Shown here piece by piece: positions 48,068-59,762 of a stretch of DNA of 64,000 nucleotides. The position numbers and the translations under genes were made by a program. Each line of letters begins with the position of its first letter. Positions within the stretch are counted from its first letter, which is position 1. Source of the DNA: Psilocybe azurescens (Eukaryota > Basidiomycota > Agaricomycetes > Agaricales > Agrocybaceae); contig JAJIRX010000549.1 in assembly GCA_023853785.1 (NCBI GenBank), forward strand, positions 124,001 to 188,000, written 5' to 3'. The notes beneath the pieces were generated by a model that saw only the letters and a list, made by a program, of their open reading frames with translations, made no database searches and was not told where the DNA came from.

Positions 48068-49413
48068 TTACTCGTCTTCATCTGAGTGTAAAGGAGCATG
48101 CTCAAAGGCCATGTCTTTGAAAGGCAAGGACTGGTCATCGGGGCCGTCTATTATTTTTCTTAGACCTTGCTTAGATATATCAATGAGGTCCGTAACAGAG
48201 CCGGGGATCGCTATCTTCTCCCTAGCAAAGTAAGGTACTACCCTAAAGGCTGCTACCTTGCTCTGCATAACCGCTCCGTTCATTTCTGCCACTACATACG
48301 AGCCTCCCTAGTCCGCCTTATCACTATCATAGGTCCTAGGTATCTTGGCTTTAACTTCTTATTTAAGGAAGATTCAACTCCTGAATTGCGTACTAGTACT
48401 AGATCTCCAGGCACAAAATTATAGTCTTTAATTACTGCCTGATTATCTCGTTCATATCGCAATAGGGCTTCATATTTTTGCTTATCTATACGAGTCCGCA
48501 TCGAGGCTACGTGTAACTGGTGTTTCGCTAGTGCTTGAGCGCGGAAAGCGATTAAGGCTTCATCGGTCATTACCCCAGTAGGAGGTTTGACTAGCCATGT
48601 CGCTTCCTTGACGTCTAATGGGAGAACAGGGTTCGCCCCAGTGACCATAAAATATGGCGAACACCCCAGCCTCCTTCGTATAGTCACACGATCTGCCCAC
48701 ATAATATATGAGAAGAACCAGAACCACTTGTGTACATTAGCGGCTCCTAGCATTTTATATATTACCTGGCGAACGTCCCAGTGTGGTCGTTCCACCGCAC
48801 CATTGGCTCGTGAATTATACGGAGAGATCTTAATGCTGACGATGCCATACTTCTCAGTCAACCAGTTGGCAGCTGCTACAAACGGTGGTCCATTATCTGT
48901 TACAAATTCCGCTATACAAGCCCATCTGCAGATGATATCTTCCCAAATCCATTGTCCTATAGCCCTACCCGTTTCCGAGCGTAAAGGTCGTCCCTCCATC
49001 CAAGATGTAAGAGCGTCTCTTCCATGCACTATATGATGACAATTATTTGATGCAGTGCTCATTACCATACAGTCTGCATGTAAGGTCTGAAATATTGAAG
49101 GAGTATGTGTGATAACCGGTTTAATCCTTATCAGTGTCTTTTGTCGTTCCTGACATAAGTGACAAGTTTTCACAAACCAATTAATATCCTTCTCCATTTC
49201 TGGCCACCAGAATCGCTGTACCAGTAGCTGAGTTGTTGCATAGACTCCTCTATGGCCGACGTGGTCATGGGCTGCAGTAAGCATATACAGTCGTTTGTCT
49301 TTAGACACCACTAATCTATGGGTAGCGCCCGAGTTCCTTAGATATAAGCGCCCTTCAAACATAATGAATCGCCTAACCCATTGTAGAAATTGCATATGTT
49401 GCTTTTTATCCAA
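48068..49413 (-). CDS. Retrotransposon integrase
   Basis: The HHCC zinc-binding domain reads HDHVGHRGVYATTQLLVQRF followed by FVKTCHLCQERQ. The catalytic D-D-E triad is visible in LHADCMVM, FVTDNGPPF and NGAVERPHWD. The chromo-like/GPY end LKPRYLGPMIVIRR is followed in another frame by VAAFRVVPYFAREKIA and an acidic end (HAPLHSDEDE, stop at 48068). One shift joins the two frames near 48290. Confidence 0.9.
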
Positions 49414-49772
49414 ACCCTTCGGTTGGAAGCTGTGATCCTTGTGCCACTGGATCGCCCCATTCTAATTGGCGATCCTGCTGTTTTCCTTTTGGCGATCGCT
49501 GCTCTTCTGGATAAGGCATTGCCAGAATTGCTGTCTCATCAGGTAATGTTAGAGTAGATACTAATTGCTGAACATAGTCCCTTCGTTCAGGACCTAGTTC
49601 CTCCCCTTAGATTGCAGGTATAGCTCAAGCTGCTTTTGTTCTATTAGTCTCATTTCGTCCGCTTCCGCCAACTCTATTAAGAAGTTATCAGCAACTCTAG
49701 CTATCCTGTCAAACTCTGGTTCTTGCTCTATCTCTTGCTTAATGTCTAATATCTTTAGCAGACCTCTTTCCT

Positions 49773-51429
49773 TCAGAGGCTTTTGGCTTTTGGTGGACGC
49801 TGGTGATCGCTTCGATAGGGCGATCCCCCCCTACGATCTCCCAGCTCTTCCAGTACAAATCCGGTCCTCTTATCAATTTCTGATACGAAGTCTTCTACCG
49901 GTAAAGGAGGTGGATCGCTAGAGTTGTCTAATTCTATCACAGGTGGTCCCCAGGGTTCTTCTTCCGTATTCTCACTAGGCGGTTCCGGATTATCAAGCGG
50001 CTGGCGAGGTCGCCTTGATAAACCATCTGGTCCGAAGGTTTTTCCAGCAACATGTCTGATAGTGAAATGGAAGAGACCTATCTCTTCTATCCATCTATTT
50101 ATAGTAGCATTAGGCATAACATCAGGATTCATTAGCATACCCCGATATATTTTGCATCCGTTTCTACCACAAGATTTCTGACACCTATCAGCCAGTGGCG
50201 ATTGGCTTCTAAGGCTCTTTTAAACCGTAGAGTTCCCTCTTAGGTTGAGAGTATCTGGCTTCATGCTCGTGTAGTGTGATAGACCCAAACTTCGCAAAGT
50301 AATGTTTCTTAGGGTTCTTATTATCCTCTTGGTAGATATAGTAGCCTACAGCTATGTAGGAAGTATCAACTGCTAATACAATGCGATCCTCGCTTTCGTA
50401 GTCCAAGGGTCTTAAGCATTGCGCATTTATTACTCCGTCTTTAACTCGCTGCATGCTAGCAATCTGTTCTGGACCCCACTGGAACGGTGTGTTCAGATGG
50501 GTTAACTTTTGTAATGGTCGAGCCCTCTCTGCAAAACCAGGGATATACGATCTTAGTACCCCAGCAGTTCCTAAGAAGGCGCGAACCTCTGACACATTTT
50601 TACAGTCTCCCAGTCCATGATCACTTTAACCCGTTCTTCCGTGGGCTTTCGCCCATCGAAACCACACAAGTGTCCCACTACTACTATTTCTTCAGCACAT
50701 AACAACGACTTAGTACCCGAGAAGGTCGCTCCTGCGTACTTAATTCGCTGAATTATTCGATTTACATTTTGCAGATGCTCCCACACGAAACGGCGAATAC
50801 CTAGATTTTCGGCGATCGTCTCATAAGTTCCATCCTTATCCTGATATCGAGAGACCGGTCCTCGCACACCTACATCGTCAATGTAAGGAATGGTATACTC
50901 AGGCATCTCTTCTCTAAGGATATAAGTTACATCATCATGAAAGATGGGTACAGAGTTGGTCCATCCCATAGGCAATGTAGTTAGGCGCATAGCTCCAAAG
51001 GGTGTCTGGAAGGTAGTCATGTCTCGGGAGCTCTCTTCTAAGGCTCGCTCATCATATCCTACATACAAGTCAAACATTCCCCACATGCTCTCCCTGCAAA
51101 ATGTCCTGCTAAATCCTCTGTCGCTGGAGGAACCCCGAATGTGCTATGGTTACTGCATTAAGAGGCTCCAGACTATGGACTATCCTAAGACTTTTCCCAT
51201 CCTTCTTTACAACCGTAAACCACTTCGATCTAAAGGATGAATTTGATGGTTCATAGACTCCTGATACCTGTTTAGATTTAATAATCCTACAGACTTCATT
51301 ATAGAGTCCCGGTGGTATTGGGATATTCTTATAAACCCAAGGCTTGTGTTCTACCGTAGGAATTCTGACAGGCGGGAAGAAGTCTTCGAAACTGACCCCT
51401 TTCATCATCATTCCAGGCGAACGCCTCAT
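49773..51429 (-). CDS. Retrotransposon reverse transcriptase and RNase H
   Basis: RT blocks, right to left, are VYEPSNSSFRSKWFTVVKKD, LRIVHSLEPLNAVTI, TTFQTPFGAMRLTTLPMGWT and the catalytic YIDDV (near 50880). A connection region follows (AFLGTAGVLRSYIPGFAERA). The RNase H region has IVLAVDTSYIAVGYYIYQED and YSQPKRELYGLKE; its distal part, FHFTIRHVAGKTFGPDGLSR, lies at about 50020-50080. Three frames are used, separated near 51110, 50590 and 50210, which fits the one-base shifts seen between the LTRs. Confidence 0.9.
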
Positions 51430-52232
51430 TTTGTTGCATCATAATATGATGTACTAGTTTTCGCTCTTCAGGCCATAAGAATTCTCCTTTATGAACCTTG
51501 TCGAACGCCGCTTGCCTTTCTGCCGGGTGTATCACCCAGTCGGGTTCGAAGTCAGGAGGGTGTGGGTTTAGAGGAGGCATATCTTTAAGGGATCGCCCAC
51601 AATATTCCTCACTATCCTGTACTGCTCCGGTAACTCTGTATATACGGGCTTTATTTTTAAGGCTACAGGCTTATATTTCTTACCCAGTAAGACGGTCGCC
51701 GCTGGTCCAGCTTGGTCTTTCCTGGTCGCAGGATCGCTTATTTCAGGAGGCGATCGCCCTAAGTGGTGATCGCTCCCTCTATCACAATTAGATAACTGAT
51801 GCAGGTACGTTTCTACTTTTCTTTATCACTAAGTTCTACTTTTTCTTCTCTTATGGCTTGGGATAGAAAAGCATTCCTAACCCCTTCTGAGGTGAAACCT
51901 CCGTCGGATGCTAGGGAATACCCTCTACTGAGATACTCTGAGTCTCTTCGTCCAGTTCAAACACCACCGCTACCTCTCCTTGTTCTGGAACCAAGTCCTC
52001 GAGGCTGTCTAAAAAGACTGGGCTTGCTTGACTTTCAAAAGGTCTCCAGGACCCAGACCTCTAGCATAGGTAGGCAATAGTGCCTTTTGCTGGGTGTTGG
52101 GGTCTGTGACTAGTACCGTTGTAGAGCCATCTGATTCAGTAGTAACTACACTAGTAGTTAGCTGATTAAACGGCTGTCCCAATAGAACTTTATAAGCAGG
52201 AGCTTTGATGATATGTACTTGTAGATATATAG

Positions 52233-52709
52233 TCACCCTCCGAAACGGAATGCTACATTTTCTGCAAGACCTAGCGTTCGGTCCACAGTTTTATTAGCAC
52301 TTTGCATGTTTATCGTAATAGCAGGATTCCATGTTAGCCCCATCTCAACTGCCGTGGCTTCAGCCATAGACACAATTTGTGAGCCTGAATCTAAAATGGC
52401 TTCTTCTTGGAAGACTCCATTGATTTTAGGGAAGATAACCCTAAGATTACCTGACTCCCGGGCCACATAGGGTTCTTTGGGAATAGCACCGTCATTACTC
52501 AAAGCAAATTGAAGATAAGGATCCGACGCCACTTTCCAAGTAGGCTCCATCCGGTCATCAGCTCTTATGTCACTGGCCATTAAGAACGCTGCTACAGGGA
52601 GTTCGTCCACAGTTAAACCCGTTTCTATTTCTTTGGGACCCAAAGGAATCGCTTTGGGCAACTGTTTTTGGGTGGGCGATTCCTCGTCCTCAATTTCTTC
52701 TAATAACAC
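52233..52709 (-). CDS. Retrotransposon aspartic protease
   Basis: The active-site string is AILDSGSQIVSM (near 52390), a D-S-G motif in a hydrophobic setting, followed by the MGLTWNPAITINMQSANKTV strand pattern. This matches Gypsy proteases placed between gag and RT. Confidence 0.8.
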   Translation of the reverse strand: MLLEEIEDEESPTQKQLPKAIPLGPKEIETGLTVDELPVAAFLMASDIRADDRMEPTWKVASDPYLQFALSNDGAIPKEPYVARESGNLRVIFPKINGVFQEEAILDSGSQIVSMAEATAVEMGLTWNPAITINMQSANKTVDRTLGLAENVAFRFGG

Positions 52710-53164
52710 GGGTGTCCTAACTTTGGTTAAGCTTTTCTTAAGGAAATCTCTTAAGTTGGGCGATCCCCTATCAGGCCCCTCAGTGTGACCGGCATTGTTA
52801 GGTCTAACATTTCTTTGAAAACCCTTTCATAGTCTGCTTCTGACTCAATAGGCGCTTGAGTTTTATAGGCTGGACCAGGTTTCTCTTTCTCTTTTCAAAT
52901 GACTGAGTAGGTACACTGGTACCATTTGGTCGGACTACCGTTGTTAAAGGGGGAACGTCTATATAGGGAAGCTCAGGCGTGCTATCCTTATTAGTACTTT
53001 CTGATTCCGATACAGGCATCTCCTTTTCAGGTAACTCCGTGGGTATATTCGCTTTCTTTTATTTTTAGGTGGGGAAACCCCTTTTCGCTGGTAACTGTAT
53101 CTCTGTCTCCTCTTCACTTGACTCACTTTCTTCTACTGGTTCTTTAAATTGTACTTCTTTTCTT

Positions 53165-55008
53165 TTATTTTTCAATTGGTTCTCCGTAGCTTTCGCGAGA
53201 TCTGGTAGTCATAATAGGCCGTCGACGATCCACGTCCGCACCCTTCATCGAACTTAATGAAAATTTGATCCTTGTTCCCCATGGTTGAGTTATCCTCGTA
53301 TGATAAGAATTGGTCCACCTTGTTGCCATATTTCTTTTAAGATCACCAAAGACACGGGCGATCTCTGCTTCCTCTGAGTCTTCTGACTGGACTAAACCAT
53401 CATAAGTCTCATCGGGATCAGGAAAATATAGATTCTGGACTAGAGCTTTAGCCACAGATACAACTCCAGGCTTCCCTTATTCATATTCTCAATAACTTCT
53501 TTCATGGTTTTCTCATTATCCTGTCTGACCATGAGACCTCCTGGCAGACGGATTTTCCCATTTTCCCTAATGATCCAACCAAAGCTAATGTGTTTTTCAG
53601 CGGCAGGACATTCTCCCCATCGGTGACCTGGTTCCCTACAGTAGTAGCAGGTATTAGGTCCCACATAGGTTTGCTGACCTGTTGCCCCTGGGGCGAAGTT
53701 TGGTAGTTACTGCTGTTTCCAGGAGTTGGCGATCGCTGGTTACTGGCGTTCGCCTGGCTTCGCTCAATAAGGCTGTGTGTACCTCATTGAACTTCCTATT
53801 CACGTTTTCATTAAATGCCGCTTGGTCTTTAGATTGCTTTAGTAGTAGCTTCATAGAGTCAAGGAGGTTTGCTGTGGCCTCTTCATTCTTAGGTATTACA
53901 TCCTCAGGAATCATAGCGTCACGGTCGAGCGATCGCTTGACGGGCTCATCATCAGTTCGCCTAGTAGAACTCTGGGAAGTTCTTTCAGCTATTGTCACTG
54001 CATGACTGATGACTTCTGCGTATTTGAAGCGATCTTCTAACCTTACGTTGGGCGTTTGCCCGTCGTCTAATGAATCCGCTCTTAGGTCTAACCTATCTAT
54101 TAGTCGGCCTCTGAACGCAGGTGACAGACAGCTCATAAAACGTTCAACCAATTCCCTATTGGATACTAGGGGAGGGTCTTGGGTTATTTTCACTGCTGCT
54201 GCACCAAAACGCTCTTTTGAAAGATAGTAATTCCTCTAGCTGATCAGCTTCGATCAGGTAACGACCACGGTAAGGTTGACATATTTTTGCCAACCTAGAC
54301 AGCGATCCCCTTTTAATGCTGATGCCTCCGGGATAACTACTAATAATTTCATCTCGGTATTGCTCCCAAGTGCCTTCTGCATAGGTATCAAATGCTATCC
54401 ATTCTTGTTCTGTTTCAGCAGACGCATATTTGCCAACTTTCTCTTTCTTAGCTTGATCTTCTTCTATTTTATGTTGTTTAAAGAGATCCTCCATAGATGA
54501 AAGGAATCTCAGCAATTCTGCCGGTTTCCTCTCATCGAATTTCGGTGCATCTTTAGAAGTGGGTAAGGGAAACCCTATTGGTGCCATTTCAACACTGATT
54601 TCGGATTCTGGAATGTCTGAAGGGGCTGGATCTAGTACTAGTCGAGGTTGTAGTCTCGACAAAGTTTCACCACTAGTTTCTGTGTGCTCAGAGATGACTG
54701 GAGCGGGGCTACCAGTTATTGTTTCTAAAGGATAAATGACGGAGGCGGGTCCTGGTCTATTAGGAATCGTCGATATTCTATTGAAGTTCTCAAGCGAACG
54801 TCCCCTCCTATTACTCTCAATAGGGGTTTCTGTTATGCCGGCTGCAATAGAATTACGGGTAGTCCTAGATATTCTAGTTCCTGCTGTGTCTACTATCCCA
54901 AAATCGGGTTTTGGAATTGGTTTGCTACTAAGAGCAGTGTTTTTAGGTTTAGTCGCTTTACAGCGTGCGTCAGGTGGTTTGGTTGGTGCAATGTTTTCAG
55001 ACTTTTAA
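53165..55008 (-). CDS. Retrotransposon gag region with zinc knuckle
   Basis: A Pro/Thr-rich N-terminus is followed by VEMAPIGFPLPTSKDAPKFD, FLSSMEDLFKQHKIEEDQAK, YAEGTWEQYRDEIISSYPGG and LVERFMSCLSPAFRGRLIDR, a capsid-like helical region. The zinc knuckle is CYYCREPGHRWGEC (C-x2-C-x4-H-x4-C) near 53610-53650. The frame changes at about 54180 and 53660. The start codon was not resolved; the frame is open to near 55008. Confidence 0.8.
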
Positions 55009-55103
55009 TCTGAAGGCAAGATAGCGGTGTATTTGGTGCCAAATGCTTATCGAAATTTTTCTCAATGTCAAGCTGGTTTTGCTTTATCTAGTATTAACCC
55101 TCC

Positions 55104-55121
55104 CCTCAGCGGTGGGCTCCA
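55104..55121 (-). promoter_or_regulatory. Primer-binding site of the retrotransposon
   Basis: On the element strand, two bases (TC) after the 5' LTR, the sequence TGGAGCCCACCGCTGAGG begins. TGG matches the CCA end of a tRNA and the position is right. I cannot name the tRNA: it is not the usual initiator-Met pattern (TGGTAGCG...). A half-tRNA primer is also possible. Confidence 0.65.
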
Positions 55122-55123
55122 GA

Positions 55124-57055
55124 TGAGATGTTTAGTGCGGGGTGACTTTGTAATTGCCCAATACACAACACCCAATCAAAATATTTATATTGATCAGTTC
55201 GATCTGGGAGGGTAAGCTCGTAAGGCTTATTACAATAACTAGTTTAGCAGAGTACAGACTTAGACGATCGCTCTGGGGTGACCACTAGTAGCTAGAGAAC
55301 GCTTTTACAGGCTAGTACACACAAGGCACTTGAATAGTAAGGGTGATCTCTCTTATATGAGGGCGATCACCAATATCAGGGGATCGCTTTTGGGGGGCGA
55401 GTGTACACGGGACACTTGACAGTTTCTCTTTATATAACCCAAACTCAAACTTTGTCAAACACTATAAGCGATCACCCGTATTAACACGTAGTAGATCCTT
55501 GGTTCCTATAAGCAACTGGGCACACTAGTGTGCACAGTCCTTAGTTTACTATAGGCAACGTCCTGAAAACAGTCGGATTTCTCTGACAGTCGTCCCTAGT
55601 TACTATGAGCGATCACTAGCCTTTATAGGGTTCCCACCCGTACTTAATAATCCCCAGGGCAGTCTTACTATAGGCAACGTCCTGAACAGTCGGAGTTCTC
55701 TGACAGTCGTCCCTAGTTACTATGAGCAATCGCTAGTCGTATAGGGTTCCAATCCGTACTTAACAATCCCCAGGGCAGTCCACGGATGACTTATAAAAGC
55801 CTGCTTATCAAATCTAATAGACCTGACGTTGAATATCACAATGGCGATCGCTCACGAAACCAGGTAGCGCCCTAATTGCTTAAGGTGAACTGCAGTGTTC
55901 GATTTCTTATCACACAAATCACTAGTCCTCGAAGTGTTAACACTAGAATTCTTATTCAGAGTAAATTCTGATATCAAATCTGGGGTGTAAATTACTTGGT
56001 TCCTATTCTAAGATACAGGACTGTTTTTATAGACTAAATAGATACTTTGGCTTGTGATAATTGAAAGAGACTAAGAGAAAAGGAAGGAAATGGACCGCGT
56101 GCTGCCTAGCCTTTGCTGCACCAATTATAATAGTGGAAAGTACTAGTTTGCCTGGGCTACGGCGCTTATTTGAAGATAACATGGTTGTCCATGCGGCAGT
56201 GCCTTCTTGGGTAGCGATCACCCGACTTATTTTATCAGATGGCTCGCGGCTAAGGCATGTCGGGACTAGATTACTTAGGGGTATATTTCCTAGGAAACCC
56301 TTCCAAGGTTCCCCAGCACAGTTGCTATTGGTTTAGGACCCCTGGAACAGCAGGTGCCCTTATCATGAGGCAAGTTACCTCTAGTATCGTGTGGCGATCG
56401 CCGGCTGGGCGATCGCTCACTCACGTTGGCTGCATTGCAAATTACAAGTTGTTATAGTCGGATCTATTAGACCGCCATATGCTGAGTTGTACACAAGATT
56501 TCAATTGCCAATACATTCGGTCCGTGGGGCGATCACCCGTGTGGCGCAGTGATGCCTGATCCCCGAGCGGTTGATCGCCCTAATTTAGTGAACAGCCTTT
56601 GTGAGGCCTGGACACAGTGATCGCTTTTGCTAATTAATAAGGTTTTCATCACTTGGCGATCGCTCGGTAAGACACTGGTGGGTGTTACCCCTTGTAAGAG
56701 CCAAGGTCATTTCTTAAGGGTTTCTTCTTTGCATGGGACTAATAGTATGATCAATGGAGCGGGCGATCGCCTTCGGACGCTTCGGTTAGGGTTGCTTTGA
56801 TAGCTGTGTAGGAAACTAAAGGTAGTCTTTGATTCGTAGCACTGGTTAATAGGCCACACTACACCTTAGTTAGTTTGTAAGGTCTATTACTCTTGTTGGC
56901 CCACTAGGAAGTAAAGCCTCAAAGCCTAATAGTCTGGCGTATCTCCTACCCTTCACTAGTATAATGTACTAGTTTATTACAGATAACAATCGCAAAAATA
57001 AGGGCCTCTGTGTCTCACTATGAATTGTAAGCTCAGAATGGTTTACACCCTTTCA
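55124..57055 (-). repeat. 5' LTR (right copy), promoter-bearing
   Basis: Same length as the left copy. I aligned the two by eye and found ten one-base insertions/deletions (five extra bases in each) and no substitution. The ~118-base tandem unit is present twice (about 55546-55780). TATA-like strings on the element strand lie near 55427-55437 and 56021-56030. Confidence 0.95.
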
Positions 57056-57059
57056 GCGG
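57056..57059. repeat. Target-site duplication, right copy (gcgg)
   Basis: It follows the LTR end CCCTTTCA and matches 39770-39773. Confidence 0.75.
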
Positions 57060-58094
57060 CATCTTCTGCGTGTGATGCTTTATGGAGCATGACCGTTTCC
57101 GACCCCACTTCAGTGGCACTGGCCATGTGAATGTCTTCCCCACTGGGCAAAGGATTGTTGGGCAAAGGATTGTTGGAGGAATTTGGGGTCGATACGGCAG
57201 CAACCTGAGTGGTTGACCCGTTGCCTAGATTGTCCCTTTTCGCGATATCCCCTCCAGCTTCTCCAGTCATGCCATGAACTCCGATAATTCGGTTTTATAA
57301 ACGTCAACCTATCATTTGTTAGCTTTTAAATGGTTTTGAGGGCACATATAGCTGTACCTGGGCCTCTAATTCAATGATCCGTTCCTCCCTCTGTCCAAGC
57401 AACAATTTCGTCGCCAGTCCTTCCTGTTCGATGAAGCGTGTTTTCTTGGCCTATATATGTTGAAGTCAATTTGCATATACAGGGCATTTTAAGGCATACC
57501 TGAGCCTCTACCTCAGCACTCTTCTGATTAATTATCTGCCTGGTTGCCAATGCATGCTGTTTGACGACCCGAGTTTTCTCGACCATCGATTCTTCCGAGA
57601 TCGGAAGTCGTTCAGTACCCTTATATTTCCCTGCTCTGCCTTCAAGATGGGATGGACGCTATGGGATATTGGCCTTTTTCACTAAATTTGAACTGAAAAG
57701 GTGATCCCAATGCAGGCGCTGGAAGGAATTGAAGTTGAAATTGGTTGGACAGAGGTTATGGCGGACAAACGTCCAGGGCTATCATCCATGAGTGGTCTCG
57801 GAACTGCATCCAGCTGCTCCCCTGCCAATGGGTGGCTCAAGTCGGCACCAGTCCTAGCGCATATCCAAAAGGCAGTGGTATATAACGTGAGGGGGGAGTA
57901 AACACGCCCATGAGATTCTAGATCTCTGTATTAGAAAATGGACAGATATAGCATCGTGTAAATACCTCTTCGTCGTTGGTCGATTTCTGGAATTTGCTGT
58001 TAGATGCGGTGTTTTCGTTCATCTCAACGTCCTTGGTTCTAGTCCGCGGCCTGGACAGTGGTAAAATCTGCTGTAGGAATGAACTCGAAGGCAT
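57056..58094 (-). pseudogene. 5' part of the host gene split by the retrotransposon
   Basis: The ATG at 58094 gives MPSSSFLQQILPLSRPRTRT. After introns come MVEKTRVVKQHALATRQIIN (coiled-coil like), KTRFIEQEGLATKLLLGQRE, and QVAAVSTPNSSNNPLPNNPL to HMASATEVGSETVM. Coding then runs into the LTR at 57055 (HAEDAA|). Joined across the element it continues into LTTKESISNEG at 39773, so the insertion is in an exon. Charged helices suggest a coiled-coil N-terminus. Confidence 0.55.
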
Positions 58095-58503
58095 GGTGTT
58101 TCGGTAAAGCAATTTGCAACCGTAATACTACTGCTATATATTGAATATAATAACTTTATTGTTTCACTACATGGGTATACGATTTCAAGCTACCGAGTAA
58201 CTGAACAATGGCTCCTTTCTCCTGAGTCGCCAAGTGGAGAAAGTGTCAACGCAATGCAAACTAGTACTCAATCCGACCCTTCGCGATCCACTTGCCGCTA
58301 TAATGCAAGTCGGTATTTATAGCATTCTTTTGTCGACTTGCAAAACTGAGCGAACATCAAATACAAATCAAGTAAGTTGTCCGGTTGTCCATCACAAGTT
58401 TATTGTTATAATTGTTATGATTTTGTTATCCATCTACATGCACAAGTGCGTAGAATGAATTACATGGTTACAACAGGGCTCACAATAATTATTATATAAA
58501 GTG

Positions 58504-59036
58504 TATGGTCTCGGAGTTGGGAGCAAAGCAAACAGCAAAGAAGTTGATCTTTGTGCTCAATCGCCTTTGAACATCAGAAATGCCCGAAAAACTCCCAGTT
58601 TATGCTTTGAAGAAGGTATGAAAGAAATTGATATATTGGGTTATTGTACTTATACAAGCTCACTACTTCCTAGGTCAAATATTTCAGAGTCAGGGGGCGA
58701 CTTTATTGCCAAGGTGAAACCAGGCCATTCTTTGGCAATATAATGGTCCAAGATGCAGCTCCGAAATTGAAGCAGACACACAGTGCTTTTGGAGATCCAT
58801 TCCCCAAGTCATACATCTACGACTATCACATAGTCATCCTTGAAGGCCGCAAGTCACATGAATTCCAGATATCATGTAAGAACCGAACAGGCCTCGTGTA
58901 CAACAATGTTATTGACAAGATGGGCAGAAAATGGCACGGGGATATTGTGGTCATGAGGATAGGCAAGAAAAATCCGTCTGATCCAGTTGACATGGGTGGA
59001 AAGGATGCAGGACGCGTAGACTTTGCTGTCAAAAAG
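58504..59036 (+). CDS. Hypothetical protein fragment
   Basis: Pieces read SPLNIRNARKTPSLCFEE; then, after an intron ending near 58675, GGDFIAKVKPGHSLA. Next come HSAFGDPFPKSYIYDYHIVI, LEGRKSHEFQISCKNRTGLV and WHGDIVVMRIGKKNPSDPVD, ending KDAGRVDFAVKK at 59036. The ATG at 58743 gives a 98-residue frame; the upstream pieces need one more shift. Not recognised by name. It diverges from the split gene (starting at 58094). Confidence 0.4.
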
Positions 59037-59249
59037 TGAGTTAGTGCATCTGCAATGCAAATTTGTTGAAATTTGATGATATGTCTTACCCTTCAGATTC
59101 TTGTCTTGCGTGAGGCAGTCTGGTTTGAGGGTAGGTGGAGAATGGCTTTGCTTCTGGAGACGTTGAAGATCCAGGAAACGCGATTCTGTAGCTTCATAAT
59201 TTTTTAATATACCCCATTGGTTGATATGCCAGGAGATAGGGTTGAGCGT

Positions 59250-59640
59250 TTAATTGTTTGGCGGTGTTTGGTAAAAGCTTCGGGCGGACTTGGTTCAATC
59301 GCCTTTGGCAGTGTTTGGTAAGAGCTTTGGCGGACTTCATACAATCGCCCAACACACTTCGCAGAGTCCGCCATGCTTGAACAAGATCGTCCACTGGGTG
59401 TCTAGTGCACGATCCCAACCTCAATGTTCAACGCCCAACACGTCCCAACGCACTTCGCAGACACCGACTCCACCCATACTTGACGAGATCGTCCACTGGG
59501 TGTCTAGTGGACGATCTCAACATTCAATGCCCAACACGACCCAACGCAGTTTGCAGACACCGACTCTGCCACGCTTGACGAGATCGTCCACTGGGTGTCC
59601 AGTGGACGGTTTCAATGCTCAAGTGCACCAGTAATACGAC
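59250..59640 (+). repeat. Hairpin-bearing tandem/direct repeat, copy 1
   Basis: Three units of about 95-102 bases share 'cccaacgca', 'gcagacaccgact', 'cttgacgagatcgtcc'. Each carries one GTGT-loop hairpin: 59385-59414, 59485-59518 and 59580-59613. The best has a 15-pair stem, GAGATCGTCCACTGG / CTAGTGGACGATCTC. The whole block recurs at 63255-63590. Open frames across it are repeat artefacts. Confidence 0.85.
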
Positions 59641-59672
59641 CAGGATGCTCACTCTCTGTCTGTCTTCAACGT

Positions 59673-59732
59673 GTTCAGGGTGACCAGAACATATCTTGTT
59701 TGAATTGAACGTCTTCTGGGTGTCCAGAGGAC
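59673..59732 (+). repeat. Two further hairpins beside the 3' end of the heptad-repeat gene
   Basis: 59673-59690 is a degenerate copy with loop GTGA (GTTCAGG GTGA CCAGAAC, one mismatch). 59711-59732 is GTCTTCTGG GTGT CCAGAGGAC, nine pairs with one T-G wobble. They lie 31-90 bases beyond the stop at 59763. Confidence 0.75.
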
Positions 59733-59762
59733 CTCTTTATTTGTGGTATATTGTACTACTAT

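Larger units (their letters stand above)
39774..57055 (-). mobile_element. 17.28 kb Ty3/Gypsy-type LTR retrotransposon with antisense cargo genes
   Basis: Two 1932-base LTRs (39774-41705 and 55124-57055) bound an internal region of 13.4 kb, and gcgg flanks both sides. Gag, protease, RT, RNase H and integrase, in that order, read on the minus strand, so the right LTR is the 5' one. The order RT-RNase H-integrase is that of Ty3/Gypsy. Pol ends at 48068. The remaining 6.4 kb up to the 3' LTR holds + strand genes (42154-47880) that converge with pol. GCGATCGC is greatly over-represented throughout. Near-identical LTRs mean very recent insertion. Pol and gag frames are broken by one-base shifts of the same kind as those between the LTRs. 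Confidence 0.95.

Noticed and set aside
54736..55215. Plus-strand frames at the right end of the retrotransposon interior
   Set aside because: They are antisense to the gag N-terminus and cross the primer-binding site and LTR edge.
39774..57055. Possible cyanobacterial contamination because of GCGATCGC (HIP1)
   Set aside because: The octamer lies inside a fungal-type Gypsy element with LTRs and target duplication set in a fungal gene; no bacterial genes are present.
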